Assembly (NCBI GenBank): GCA_963855995.1 | Contig: OY979724.1 | Coordinates: forward strand, 1,957,858-2,021,857 | Origin: Muricea muricata | Taxonomy: Eukaryota; Cnidaria; Anthozoa; Malacalcyonacea; Plexauridae | Reading direction: 5' to 3' | DNA: 64,000 bases | Shown here: positions 10,873 to 22,640 of the stretch, one piece after another | How the letters are laid out: each line of letters opens with the position of its first letter | How positions within the stretch are numbered: the first letter of the stretch is position 1 | The notes under the pieces: model-generated | What the model was told of the DNA's origin: nothing | Databases searched by the model: none | The model's input: only the letters and a program-made list of their open reading frames with translations | Made by a program: the position numbers and the translations under genes

Positions 10873-13300
10873 ATGGCAGAGTCGCTAGCTGGAGCAGCAG
10901 CTCAGGGTATAAGCATCAATGTTTCACTGCCAGTGGGTGGTGATATTTCGATCAACATCGACAGTATCAGTGCTACATCGGTGAAAGACCTATGTGAAAC
11001 TGGGCTTAAACTGGGTGCAATGTACGCCGCTTACAGGTTGATTGCGAAAGCAATCGATGCCGCTATTTCTCGAACTCTCGGGGGTGAGCGAGATGATCAA
11101 AGGATTGGAGGCATTAGACCTGGTTCACTGCACGTCTTGTTGCACTGTTTGACGGACCAGAGACTCTTGGAAGTACTAGAGGATTTTGAATGTGGAACGA
11201 TGAAAGAACGTTTGGAAAAGGAATTTTTGGAAATTGGAATTAAAGTGGAGGGATTAAAGGTTGAAATTGACAATATTGAAGAAGTCAAGAAACGTAAAGA
11301 GCAAATGTAAGAAGTTTGCATAATCTATGTAAAATCACTTCAGTTTAATGGAAGTAAATTAGGTTATGATAGTTTCATTTTCCTATTATATTTTATAGTT
11401 TGAGTTCCAAAAACAATACGGCTGAAAGCGATGAAACAAGTGAAGAAGCGAAGACAAGTGAGGTAAGCTCGTGCAAATGTGCGTACTTGTTCAACGTTCT
11501 GGTGGATTCAAATGGCCTCCGCATATTTTTTCCTGAAAATCTTTTCTACAAAAATTATTCTTTACTTTCAATATGAAGTTGTCTTATGATTCTATTTTCT
11601 TTCAGAATGAAAATGGAGACAATAAGAGATTCGGTGGATATGAAGAAGAAAGATTTGAGAGCAAAGTAGACACTACTAAATTCAATTGCTCTGTTTGTCT
11701 CAAGGTCTTAAAGGACCCAGTACAATGTCCTAACGAACACTACTTCTGTCGCTCGTGTATTCAAAGAAGTTTGCGGGACAACAAAACCTGTCCTATGTGC
11801 AAACATCCTCTGACGGAAGAAACCTTGACCAAACTACCGAGAATTGTGAAGGAAATGTGGGAAAATCTAATGATTCGATACGATTACGAAAACCGTGGTT
11901 GTGGAGAATTGATCAAGCTTGAATTTCTGGATCGTCATGTCAGCAGCTGTGGCTATTCACCAACACGTTGCACAAACGCTGGTTGTGCTGAAGTGATAAA
12001 CCAACACGAAAAAGAACGACACGAACACGAACTCTGTCAGTTTCGTAAGACCGTTTGCGACGATTGCGGAGAACAAGTGATTTGGAAGTCACGTCGTCTA
12101 CACCCGTGCTTCATGCGACGAGAAATGGACGATTTAGCGAAAAGGTTGAACGTTGTTCAGACTGATGTTGGGGAAATTAAACATGAAGTGAAGCTGACTA
12201 AAGAGGAAGTGAAGCTGACTAAAGAGGAAGTGAAGCTGACTCAAGAGGAAGTGAAGCTGACTAAAGAGGAAGTGAAGCTGACTAAAGAGGAAGTGAAGCT
12301 GACTCAAGAGGAAGTGAAGCTGACTAAAGAGGAAATGACATATCTAACAAGAGAAGCGACTGAAAGATGTGATTTATTTACTGGCCGCCAGAAGATTTTC
12401 GTTTGTGGTGGGTGGTCAGATAACAAGACTTTGCTTAATTCAGTAGAGTCCTATAGCTGGCCCGATAATTCCTGGACACTGGAACCATCAATGAACAAGA
12501 AGCGATCAAATCATTCAGCATTTGTCCATGATCGTGAAATATATGTCGGCGGCGGATGGACTGGGACCGAGTGCACTGACAGTATCGAGATCTTGCATGT
12601 TGACGAGAAGAATTTAAAATGGAAGCCACATGTACAGTCTCCGCAGTTCAAGATGCCAATCAAGTGCAATAAGCACAAGATGGTTTGTCACGAGAACAGT
12701 GTGATTCACACTGGCGGACGTACCGGGGGTGGTCATGTTTCCGATGGGATTTACGAAATCAGTCTAAATCCTCCACACAACACGAAGTTATTGGCCAAGA
12801 TGCCAGAGCCAAGTTGTCTCCATGGCTGTGAAATAATTGACAACCAAGTAGTAGTGGCTGGAGGAATTGCAACACAATACGCCAAGGACGCTAAAAACAC
12901 TGTGTACGCATACGACCTTAACAACGGTGAACTTAAAACTTTACCACCGCTCCCATTTCCTGTTTATGGGATGGCTACTGTTAGTTATAAAGGTAATGTA
13001 ATTTTCATCGGAGGAGTTGATGAGCATGGTATAACACTAAACACAGTCATGATATATGATGTGAAAACAGGGAAAACTAAAATGTTACCCTGTCTTGATC
13101 ATAAAAGAGCACTATGTGCAGCAATTATCACTGGCAATGTAATAGTAGTGATGGGGGGATATGATTATGAAACTGGCACTTTTCTTAATTCTGTCGAGTT
13201 CTTAGACCCCGTTCACACGATACCGGCAGAGTTTGAAAACGGTATGAAATTCTTACGTTTAGGGGTTGCGTTCACACGATGCCGGTATGAAATTGTGTGA
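10873..13300 (+). CDS. TRADD-N-like / RING / TRAF zinc-finger / Kelch protein, copy 2 (C-terminally altered)
   Basis: A close paralogue of the gene at 2099-4423 with the same structure: exons 10873-11306, 11399-11462 and 11606-13300, phases 2 and 0. The frame gives about 730 residues. Exon 2 has one TSEEAK unit fewer (18 bp) than copy 1. RING cysteines and TRAF-type zinc-finger ligands are preserved. The coiled coil has seven exact-length VKLT(K/Q)EE heptads against two in copy 1. Five Kelch blades are intact; the sixth breaks after NSVEFLD, where an inverted-repeat element (13205-13569) supplies 29 foreign residues and a stop. The ancestral C-terminus lies beyond the element and has its own 5-bp deletion. 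The open frame upstream suggests the loss is recent, so the protein may still be made with an incomplete propeller. A cryptic 5'UTR acceptor lies near 10808. Confidence 0.8.
12185..12331 (+). repeat. 21-bp coding minisatellite (seven heptads)
   Basis: Seven consecutive 21-bp units of the type GAAGTGAAGCTGACTAAAGA-g encode EVKLT(K/Q)E. The AAA/CAA variant follows the order K,K,Q,K,K,Q,K, so a 63-bp three-heptad unit has itself been duplicated. The paralogue has only two units (3443-3484). Each unit adds exactly one coiled-coil heptad, so register is preserved. Confidence 0.9.
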
Positions 13301-13569
13301 AACCGTAACGCTAACCGTAAGAGTTTGAAAACGGTATACGTACCGTAAGACTTTGAAAACGGAACGAAATTCAACCGTCAGACTACCGTGTGAACGCCTA
13401 ACCGTAAGAGTTTTATTACGGTTATGCAAAACATTTTAGCGTGCGAATTTCAATAATGAAATGAACAAAAGTTGTAAAAAGTATAACTCTACCGGTACCG
13501 TGTGAACAGTTGAAAACGTAATGATCTTTAACCGGCAGAGTTTCGTACCGGTATCGTGTGAACGGGGTC
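13205..13569. mobile_element. MITE-like inverted-repeat element in the last Kelch blade
   Basis: The termini are inverted: GACCCCGTTCACACGATACC on the left and GGTATCGTGTGAACGGGGTC on the right. Copy 1 shows the empty site. Target duplication can be read as 3 bp (TTA/TTG, which would suit a PIF/Harbinger-type element) or as 7 bp (TCTTAGA/TCTTGGA) if the element starts at the C run. Inside are several CCGTAAGAGTTTGAAAACGG-like subrepeats in both orientations. No transposase is encoded. Confidence 0.85.
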
Positions 13570-13652
13570 TTGGACTTAAGCGCCAACGTATGGAAAGAAC
13601 TGTCACCAATGACAACGAGTGGGTCTTACTGCAGTCTTAAAACCAATTGTTT
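13570..13652 (+). pseudogene. Displaced ancestral 3' coding end of RING/Kelch copy 2
   Basis: After the element the old coding sequence resumes (GACTTAAGCGCCAACGTATG) and matches the last 80 bases of the copy 1 coding region. A 5-bp deletion relative to copy 1 near 13615 breaks the frame. It can no longer be translated as the native C-terminus. Confidence 0.75.
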
Positions 13653-14700
13653 AGATTGTATATTTAAATGAACTGCAGTATGAACAAGAACAACTGGTAA
13701 GTAATAGCATGATTTAGGAATACATATTAATTATGATGAGTAATTAATGTTCACGAGCTGTATTCACCAATAATTTACCGAATGCCTAATAAAATTGATC
13801 ACTTAAAATATTGCGTATTGGCAACTCAGCGGTCGTCAGTTGATGTTCACTTGAAAACTGTTAGAAGCAACACTTGTTCAGATTTATGTTGAACATTCAG
13901 GTGCATGATGAGCCATCAAGATTTGCTACATGAGAAAATATCTCCAAATAACATTACTGAAAAGAAATTATAAAAGTATGGTATATTCATCAAAAACTCA
14001 AAACATGATGGCTCGCTTTTGTAGACATTATCTGTGGACAAAGAAGTTGGTAATTAGGCAGGTAGACAGGTAAGCAAGTAGTTAGGTAGGTAAGTAGCCA
14101 GGCAGGTAGGTATGTAAAACATTATTTAAACATGCTTCCCTCATCACCCATGGATAATTTTCATCAGGGGCGTCACACATATAACATTATTACTATCAAG
14201 ACTACAACAAATTCAATATAAATATATTAAATATAAATATATTATATTAATATAAATATAAATATATTATATTTAGAGATTTGGATATTTCATAAACTGT
14301 TTTCAATGGCCATATAGAAAATTCCTACTGATCAATTCCTAATGAGCTTCAATGCCTCAGATATGTTGATATAAAGTATACAAATTCATTGATATAAAAA
14401 GAACATTTTTCGGAAAAACAATAAAACATTACAAAAAGGGACTGGCACTACCTACAAAGCACGGCTTCTAATCCCCCCTCCCCCTGAGTTATCATTCCTG
14501 TATACTTAGAGTTCACTGGTATATTATATGTACATATCCTTATATGATTTGCATTAGTCTTAGTCATGTAAATTAGAGCCATGCTTACTATATTTCAACT
14601 TACTGCATTTGAAGGTAGACAAGTTACTGTAGATTATAACATGTATCTCATTATGTCTAATGTTCATCTGCTTTATCAAGACAAAAATAGCTCCTCTCCT
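13653..14700. repeat. 3' flank of the RING/Kelch module, second copy
   Basis: Homologous to about 4424-5330, with an extra AT-rich segment near 14170-14280 (ATATTAAATATAAATATATT). It ends at a cytosine homopolymer (about 14702-14718), which may be a rearrangement boundary or a sequencing weak spot. Confidence 0.65.
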
Positions 14701-14718
14701 CCCCCCCCCCCCCCCCCC

Positions 14719-15539
14719 ATCTGTCTTGGGCAAAGGAATTGCACTCGTTCACTCCTTTAGATATTTTTATTCATATAGCAACAGGTTTGGCCACCTGTGT
14801 GCTATTTGCCTGTGATGTCCACATTGTTTTAAAATACCAATCAAATTCATTGTAAAGAACAAGCAATGTGTTACATGACAAATCAGAACGAAAACTTGTA
14901 ATTAAAACCTGTGGGCTGAAAGATTTTACTTGCAGAGCACTGCCTTAAGTGCATTTAACAGACCAAAGGGCTATTACTATTCCTTGAAATTTCCTTGTAT
15001 GTACACACATATAAGGAAGTTTCAAGAAATAGCATCAGCCCTTAGCCCTTATGTCCGAAACTTGCACATGTCAATTAATAATATTTTAACCTTTGTCAAA
15101 CACTTCAGAATTACGACTTCAAGGATGTCAGGCCCAGAAAGACATTAATATGAGGTATTCTTCTAAAACTAAAAAAATACGGCTGAGCACATGTCATGGT
15201 CTCGTTATTCATATTCATATTTGAAGCATTTTATGACACAAGAGTGAGGATTGAAGTTCTTCGAAAATGAAATCAACTGGGACAGCTTGATTAATTGATA
15301 GGATCGCACGGTGCCCAAACAAACTGGAATGTTTTACTTTTAAATATTTTCACAGTAATTTTTTTTATTTTGATTATTTACCCAAATAAAGTCAGGTAAA
15401 CAATACAATTCTTCTAGCAAAAGTAGTGCACTGGTCATTTTGACCAGCGAGGAAATGACTGGACAACTTAATATTCTGTCAGGACATTGTCTGTTGACTG
15501 GTCATTATCTGCGCCCTGCATGTGCAACTACACAACCAG
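14719..15539. other. Intergenic, no gene seen
   Basis: No exon is supported on either strand. The downstream exons expected for the minus-strand membrane-protein gene at 15855-16919 would lie on this side, but I cannot recognise any. Confidence 0.35.
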
Positions 15540-15800
15540 AAATGCGCACACAGAAATGCAAGACCGTTGACATCTTGCAACTTGTTGCAACAAGCTGGTA
15601 TCATGCATGATGCATTCACATGGCTTGCAAGAGCTTGAAGTCTGTCATATGACAGTCTGCAAATGACAAGTTGCAGAAAGCATGATTGTCACAGACTTGT
15701 TGCAACTTTATGAAGTTAACAAGTTTGTTGCAACTTGTTGACAAGTTGCAACAAGGCACAGGTAAAACTGAAACCTTGGCTGTGTAGTCTGGTTGCAGTT
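15540..15800. repeat. TTGCAAC-rich inverted-repeat segment
   Basis: The segment is dominated by TTGTTGCAAC and its complements (for example GACAAGTTGCAACAAG), plus a local palindrome around GTCATATGAC. Similar TTGCAAC-rich stretches occur at about 56590-56850 and 60640-60960, consistent with a short foldback/MITE family. No target duplication could be defined. Confidence 0.45.
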
Positions 15801-15854
15801 TGTAACCAGTCTGGGTGCCCCACATACAAAATCAAACCTTCATTCATTACGTAC

Positions 15855-16919
15855 CTCTAAGTCCTGTTGTGGATTCAGCTGCAGCCGCTGAAGATGTTCA
15901 CCTGACTCAGTCTCCTGCAACATTTGCATCTCGCGATCATGTTCCAGGACATCCCTTTTGTACTTTTCCTCATCGCTCATCTCCGGCGTGAGCAACCACA
16001 TTAATGCAAACACTAGGAAGAAGGTCAATATCCCCCCAAACACAAGTCCATTCATAAATGACGATGAAGGCAACATAAAATACAGAAATATAACAGCAGA
16101 TACCAAAAGAATGTTGTATAACGGAACTTCGGTGTATGTTAATACTGGCTTCTCGCCCTTTGCTGACGTTCCGACCTCTGTATTAAAATCCCCCAAACCA
16201 ATTGGCATGAGCAACCGTGAACTATCAGCAAGGGCGGAGGCTAGAAATCCCTTTGTTTTAGGCACTTCAACATGACCTTTCCCTTCTGGGCTGCTTCCCT
16301 TTCTACCAAAGTGGGCCTTGTCTTGTACTTCTTTTTTCAAAAGCGAACTCAGAGACATTGCAGAATGGACAACTGGGTTCTCCTTGCGTCTTGACACGGG
16401 CGGGCTGGTCGAGACACGACCGGAGTCGTCCATCTCCTTTAGAGAAGCAGGACTGGCGTCGGATTCCTGCTCAAAGTGCGACGTCTTGAAAACAATTTCT
16501 CCCATGCTGTTTGGACACGGTTCTTTTTGCGTCTGCTCCTCGAAACTTGACGCTTCCCTTCCGCTGTTTGAAGTTGGAGTTTTAGACAGAAACGGCAGGT
16601 TAAAAGCGGACAAAATCGAGTTTGTCCCAGAGCTGCTTGTCCCAGTTGGATTGGGCGAAGTCGAGACGCCGTGTTCGCCAGCAGGAGCGTTTTCGCTTTC
16701 GCCGTTTGATTCGGACTGGACATCTGGCGAGTCTTCTTTACGAACTATCGAGATCTCTTCGTCGGATTCATTTGCATCATCACGGCTATACCGGATCGAG
16801 AAACGGCCCAAGCTCTTCTGAGTTTCTTCCTGTTGTTGTTGGCTCGATGTTTCGAGCTTTTTAACCCGTGTAGGCAATGGGGGCCGCGGTGGGCCCGACT
16901 TTCTTGATATCATTTTCAA
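15855..16919 (-). CDS. 5' exon of a two-pass membrane protein, possibly TEX2-like
   Basis: One long minus-strand exon starts with ATG at 16919 and ends at a strong donor (GAG|GTACGT), phase 0, giving 355 residues. The first 245 or so residues are polar, Ser/Pro/Glu-rich and probably disordered (GPPRPPLP near the start). Two adjacent hydrophobic segments follow (YNILLVSAVIFLYFM and GLVFGGILTFFLVFALMWLL), separated by a short Ser-rich turn, and then a charged helix. A long disordered N-terminus followed by a membrane hairpin is how I remember TEX2, an ER lipid-transfer protein with an SMP domain after the hairpin. The assignment is tentative because no SMP exon is visible. The other exons would lie below 15855 or outside the window; if outside, the RING/Kelch genes would sit within its introns on the other strand. 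Confidence 0.6.
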
Positions 16920-17194
16920 TCTAGCAGCGAACGTCGGTTTTGGCTGTCAGCTCGACAACTGCGTTCTAATTTAGGCATAATAAACAGGATAAAACCACAA
17001 AATTTTCGCTAAAACATCACAACCATTGGCCCCATTTTCTATCGTTCATGATAAAAGAACGAAATTTAGTAAACATTGAGCACGAGGTGAGTCTGTTGTA
17101 CGACAGCGGAATGGTAAATACATAGCAAGTACTTCCTCTTGCAGGGATATTGTGGTTACAAGTTTTCTTGTAATGGGTTTCCCGCGTTACGATA

Positions 17195-17480
17195 GAGCTA
17201 TTCAGTATAAATAAAGTTAGTTCAGCTTAGGTTTTCTCCTGTAGTATCACTGAACCAGTGACAGTTTAGAACTGATAGAGCTATCCAGTATAAATAAAGT
17301 TAGTTTAGTTTAGGTTTCCTCCTGTAGTAACACTGGATCAATAAAAGATGATCCTTACTGGACCTCTAGGAAGAACAGTTTAGAACTGATAGAGCTATTA
17401 TCCAGTATAAATCAAGTTACTTTAGTGTAGTTTCCTCACGCAGTAACACTAGATCAATAACGTACTGGACCTCCAGAAAG
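17195..17480 (-). repeat. Dispersed 115-bp repeat, two to three units
   Basis: Units in minus orientation share the strings CTATCAGTTCTAAACTG, GATCATCTCTTATTGATCCA and AAACTAACTTTATTTATA (as read on minus) with copies near 25830, 31070-31265, 32790-33150 and 54945-55450. The function is unknown. Confidence 0.75.
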
Positions 17481-17619
17481 TATAGTTCGTTTACAATCAA
17501 AACTTCAGAGAAATACAAGGTTTTACTGCTGTAGGATTTATTATCACTGAATTGAATTACAAAACAAAGTTGTATCAAGGAATAAGGATTAGGATAAATA
17601 AGCATGTTCACGAATTACT

Positions 17620-20600
17620 TTATGCGAGATTGCCGCCAAACCACCAATTTGTCGTAGCAGTCTGGTCGGCAGTACAACGGAAGTTAGGATTGACATAATG
17701 GTTGTGGCCAAAATTATCTTCTTCGTAAGTTGCGCCTTGTTTGCCATTGAACTGACATGTCAGATAATTGGTGTCTGTGTGGAGAAACAAGGAGTTTTTA
17801 GCTGCCCACCACGGTGATGTGCAACCGGAACAACTGTGGCCACGGATATTCAAGTAATCTGTCTTCTTGCATACGTTAGCCCCCAAAAATGTCATTACAT
17901 CAAAATCTGCGAATTTTCCTCTCACGTAATCGCGATAGTCGACACCATGTGTTGGAAACAGTGAACTCTAATACAACTGGAACGATAACTCCTATGTTTT
18001 CGTCCTATGATTGGATGAAGCCAAATTTGAAGCCAAAGGCGGGAGCCGCGCGGGGAAAATGGCTTGTTCGAAAGGACTGGGGAAAGTTACGAGGAGTGAA
18101 AAGTTTGTTTTTGAGCGAAAATATGCTTGAAAAATGAGAATTTTCATCACAAGACTTCAATTTTAAAGATTCGATCCTGGTTTTCTGGATAGTCCTGACT
18201 GTTCTACACTTGGTTACGGAAAAAATTGAGGGCTATCACTTTTTTACTCTGGAAAATGACGAAAGTTTCAACGTGCCGAAGCAAACTACGAGGCAAACTA
18301 CGCTCTTCAATTGAAAAATATATTGCTTTAAAACATTTCAACACCTCCAAAACGTATCTTGTGCTAAAGTCCAGGTATCGTTGTCTATTTTGAGCTTTTA
18401 GTCTTTGCTGTAGCCCTTCTAATACGTGAGTAAATTGAGGTTTTCGAAGTGGTGTATTTGTATAGTTAATTCAAAAATACGTATAAAACTTACATTTTTC
18501 GTCAGATAGCATTAGTTTTAAAGCTTTAAACTTCGGTTACGGATAGTTCTTGGCAGCCTCTTCCATCTAACTGTTAAAACTCGAGAGGTAACAGTTGTTT
18601 AAAAAAGATATTTCGTGACAAAGTTTTCGCCGAAACTGTTTTTCATTTTTAGCAGCCAAAAAATATTTTAAAACCTTACTGGACGTCCTAGAAAGTTGAG
18701 GTACATGAAATTTCAATCTATCTAGAAAATATTTAGCACCTAACTGGCTCTAAAACACGAAGTTAAAGGGTCGAAAAGAGCTTTTGAAAATAGGTCATAT
18801 TTTCGCGGCGTGACGTACATGGCGGCCTTCAATTTGGCTTCAAAGATGGCGGCCAAGTTATCGTTCCAGTTGTATTAGAGTTCACTGGTTGGAAAGCTGC
18901 AGGTCGCTCGCCAGTGGGTGGACTGGGCACTAAGGTCGTTCATCATGCTCAAACTCATTCGGTATTTGTCCCAGTTTGGTAAGCTGTCGTCTACGGGAGA
19001 ATCTACTGTAAATGGGTTTGTTCGAAATTCTCTCATGTCCTTATTTTTTCTAGCCCAAGAGATGACTAGTGTCCAGGCTTTTCCGCTCTCTGACGTCATA
19101 TCACAGTAAACAGTGACAAGGTTTGAGTTGGCGTCATAAATGTTGTAGTAGCCGTTGGTTTTTAAACCGTTTTTCAAATGACCTAAACAACTTTGTGGCT
19201 TGGAAGATGAAACCGACTATAAAAAATTAATGAAACCATTAAATTAACCAAGATCTAGATAAATACACTTAACTGAATTAAACATCGATGATGATGCTAG
19301 ATGGCCCTATTAGTTCTGCGCTGTTCTTCTTAGAAATCGAGTTAAGCCCTTCTCGTGACAATTCTGCGCTATTACATAATTACTACTGCTGGTTGTAAAC
19401 TTTTTATGCTGATAAGTTTCACGATATGACAAGAAACTAGCTTACAGGAAGATTACAGCTGTCTGTAAACAACTCGATTCTCAAGGCAGCATTCTTGTGC
19501 TAACTTCTAGGAGAAATTCTGACAAATCGTGCTGCGAATGGAGTCTTGAGATAATTTGTTACAACACTGTTGCTGTCGTTGTTGCCAATGAATACCTAAT
19601 GAAATTATTACAAACACATTAGAAAATTAGTAGATTCTATTTTGTAAAGATTTTCTCTCTAGCACTGACCGCAAATGTGTTTCTCTGTTTTCCATATTGC
19701 TTCCAATCCTCGCCATTTTTGCTATACATGATTACGTAGGACTTTGTCCACTGATTTCCAGAACAACTGCCTTGAGTAGCGACCGCTGACACGTTTGTTA
19801 GTTTACCTATATCAATTTGAATCCACGGTGAGGCGACGTCAGTCTTTGCTGGTATCCATGCGCAGTTACCGCTTTGATTTCTCAAGCGAGCATAATGTGG
19901 AAAAGAACTGGTGTCTAGTATGGATGATGACGTCATAGCTACATCTGATATCCTTCCATTTTCAATTCCCAAAGGCGTTTTGCATTTAATCACAGGAGGT
20001 TCTGGAGAAATTTAAGAAACAAAGTGTTCATGCAGTATTTTTGATAAGGGCTCAATCGATCAAGATTGGATCTGGCTCAGCGGTCTTGGTTGTTGTTAGT
20101 ATGCTTATTGATTCACTTGTCTAAATTTCGATGTTGAACTTTCAACCACAATACAAAATTTAGTTAACCAAAACACAAACTGAACGAAACAGGAATCGAT
20201 AAAATGCGTGTAATTATTATACTGGCACTTGCTCAGATAAAGCTGATACTGGCGCCAGTAAGTTTCAAAATAGACATAGTTTTCCTCAGGAAGCAGACCA
20301 AAACGTACATTTGGTAAGCTCTTTTCTAAAATTATCCTTTTTATGCCCCTATGCACCCCCTCACATGCAATTTTTATTTTTTACGGTTTTTTCTTCTAAA
20401 GTCCTTTTCTACGCAAGCACCGAACACCTACCCTGAAGGAGCTGAACATAAAAACTCCTAATTATTTCCACCTCCTTAGATTTTTCATGCCTCCATTTCA
20501 TTCACATACAAGGAACACATATGACTACTCATTTAGCTTGACTTAAATTTATATATATACCTATGCCTAAACTTAAAAATGATATCAATATATACTTTCC

Positions 20601-20963
20601 TTAAGACAAGAAGTTAAATTCGTGCACATGCGTCCAATGCTTTATTAATATAAGCAACCATTGTTAAAATCATACAGCCAAACATGTTTAAGGAACCATG
20701 GAATAAGGAACCATACCTACAGGTCTTCTCTCTTTATGGCAAAGTGTCTTGTAAGCATAACGATATTTCTCAATGTCAGTCTCGATATCTCTACAGCAAT
20801 TCCTCGGCAACCTATTCTCTGCTCCCAAACACACAATTTGGTAAGCCGCTGTTTTGTTCTCCAACAAAGATTCCATTTCTTCACAGCAAATGCTTTCTGC
20901 CTCTAATGTTTTGCCTTCGTTGGCCAAAAGAACAAGAACGGCAACGAATATGATTGCAAACAT
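17620..20963 (-). pseudogene. Discoidin + fibrinogen-like secreted protein, paralogue A (disrupted)
   Basis: Four exon regions are recognisable on minus: 20717-20963 (signal peptide MFAIIFVAVLVLLA and a Cys-rich mini-domain), 19670-20001 and 19446-19595 (the two halves of an F5/8C domain) and 17620-19216 (fibrinogen-like end). Two lesions break it. A TGG codon, conserved as Trp in paralogues B, C and D, is TAG at 19502-19500. A 929-bp hAT-type element (17959-18887) splits the last exon. The reading frame and stop (NWWFGGNLA) beyond the element are otherwise well kept, so inactivation may be recent. Splice sites and phases match paralogues B and C. Confidence 0.85.
17959..18887. mobile_element. 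Non-autonomous hAT-type element, 929 bp
   Basis: Inverted termini start CAGTGAACTCTAATACAACT and end with the reverse complement (AGTTGTATTAGAGTTCACTG). The element is flanked by an exact 8-bp target duplication GTTGGAAA (17951-17958 and 18888-18895). CAGTG ends with 8-bp duplications are the classic hAT signature. No transposase frame is present. The right end carries AAGATGGCGGC, a YY1-type motif. Confidence 0.92.
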
Positions 20964-22640
20964 TTTTTGAACTCGGCGGTCCTTACTCTTCAACAGCTAG
21001 TTACAGAAATGATTAATTCTTGCCATTCTCTCAACTAAGTAATCAATTCGTTTGACATGCAGGAAACAGGTTGTCAAGCGTAATTCATACTTATTTAATT
21101 ATTATTTCATTTCCCCTAGCACACAAAAATCTTCTAAGCAAGTCGACAGTTGCACAGTCATTGCAGTTCTTGTTTAAAATATGTGAATACAAAGTCTCGA
21201 AATATATATCGTATCACAGGCCGTATTAAGGATGTTACGTCAGCAACATTACCGTTTTAGTCAGGGAGGCAGAGTTACAAAAATACATGTTTAGTTACTA
21301 TGTCGAGGGGCAATTTCATTGCATGTTTATATTGTACCTTAAGGTCTATAGTCTAATAAATATATTTCTGCATGTTGAACGCCATAAAATTTCTTGTGGG
21401 CTCCAGCCAATATGTTTTTCCTAAATTTTCCAAAAAACTATATTATAGTCAAAGAAGGTGAAATTTCAGATTTATTTCTTGGAAAGACTACTTACGTTAT
21501 CAAAAAGGTAATAAAAATTGCATACAACTCATTATTATGGTTACTTTTATATTTCACATTTTGTTGACTTATAAACGTTTGAAAACTTATTTCAGACTAG
21601 TGCCCAGGAAATTAGCGCCATTTTAGGACATTTTCCCATTTTGAAGTAGCAATAACTCAAACACGTCTTGAAAACCAGGGTAACCGTAATGATGTCTTAT
21701 ATGTTGTTTTTTTACAAGCTTTCTGATGATACAAGTTTTTTTCAAATGAATGAACTTGAAAGTTTTCTATTTTTGACAATATAATAGTCTCATAATAAAA
21801 CTGAAGAAAAACGTGTTGCTCGGGCCAAACAACATAATAGGCATCCAACGGACAATTTAAGAGCAAAACATGGATTTTCCTTCGAGAAGACAGGTAAAAT
21901 TACCTCTACCATTACAATTACTATTTCCATACCTTTCCTTTCACTGTCTATTATTTCTGTGACATGCAGGAAATTGGTTATTAAGAGTGTCTATAAACCT
22001 GATATACACTTTAAGTACAAAATCTATTTCTGTACTAGGGGAACTGGATAATAAATTGGTAATTAGTTTTGCAGTTCCCCTACCACACAAAAAGCTTTTA
22101 GTATGGCATATCAACTGATGACATGCTATATTTACAAACAATCACTGATATGCGTCGGCTATATATTGAGGCAACGAAGGGATGTGTGATTATTCACCCA
22201 AGCGCGCAGAGTAGATTTATAACGTATTAATTTTCATGTTGTTGAGTTTGTACTAATATTATCTGCTGGGGAATATATGGGGTTACTAGAGGGGATAAAG
22301 ATCTCTTGCTGATGATCTCTTGGAAAAAAAAACAGTTTGCTAGTAAACAATTAACAATTGAACACTATATTAAAACATAAGTGCGATCGTAACCATATTT
22401 TGTTGAAACTAAAGATGGAATTATCTACGAGGCGATACGCCGGTTTTAATTGAATTGAAATACCATCTCAGTCACTGAATGGAAATTTTCTTACCATTCA
22501 TAAATAAGCTTTCATTATTTGTTTTGTACTGTATAATACCAAAATACGCTGTTGCTTTTCAAGAACAGTTCAATTACAATTTGTTCAGCGTTTCGACGGA
22601 TGTGATTTATTGAAAACATAAGGAGTCGTGCAGGAGAACA
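20964..22640. other. Intergenic upstream of paralogue A, with a diverged duplication
   Basis: No gene is supported. About 21050-21160 and 21955-22125 look like old copies of each other (GACATGCAGGAAA, later TTCCCCTA-x-CACACAAAAA). Confidence 0.4.

Noticed and set aside
14702-14718. C and G homopolymers here and near 45847, 46053 and 51908 as functional signals
   Set aside because: Simple homopolymers prone to assembly error, with no associated structure.
16318-16821. 167-codon plus-strand open frame
   Set aside because: It is antisense to the well-supported minus-strand membrane-protein exon, whose composition bias leaves the opposite frame open.
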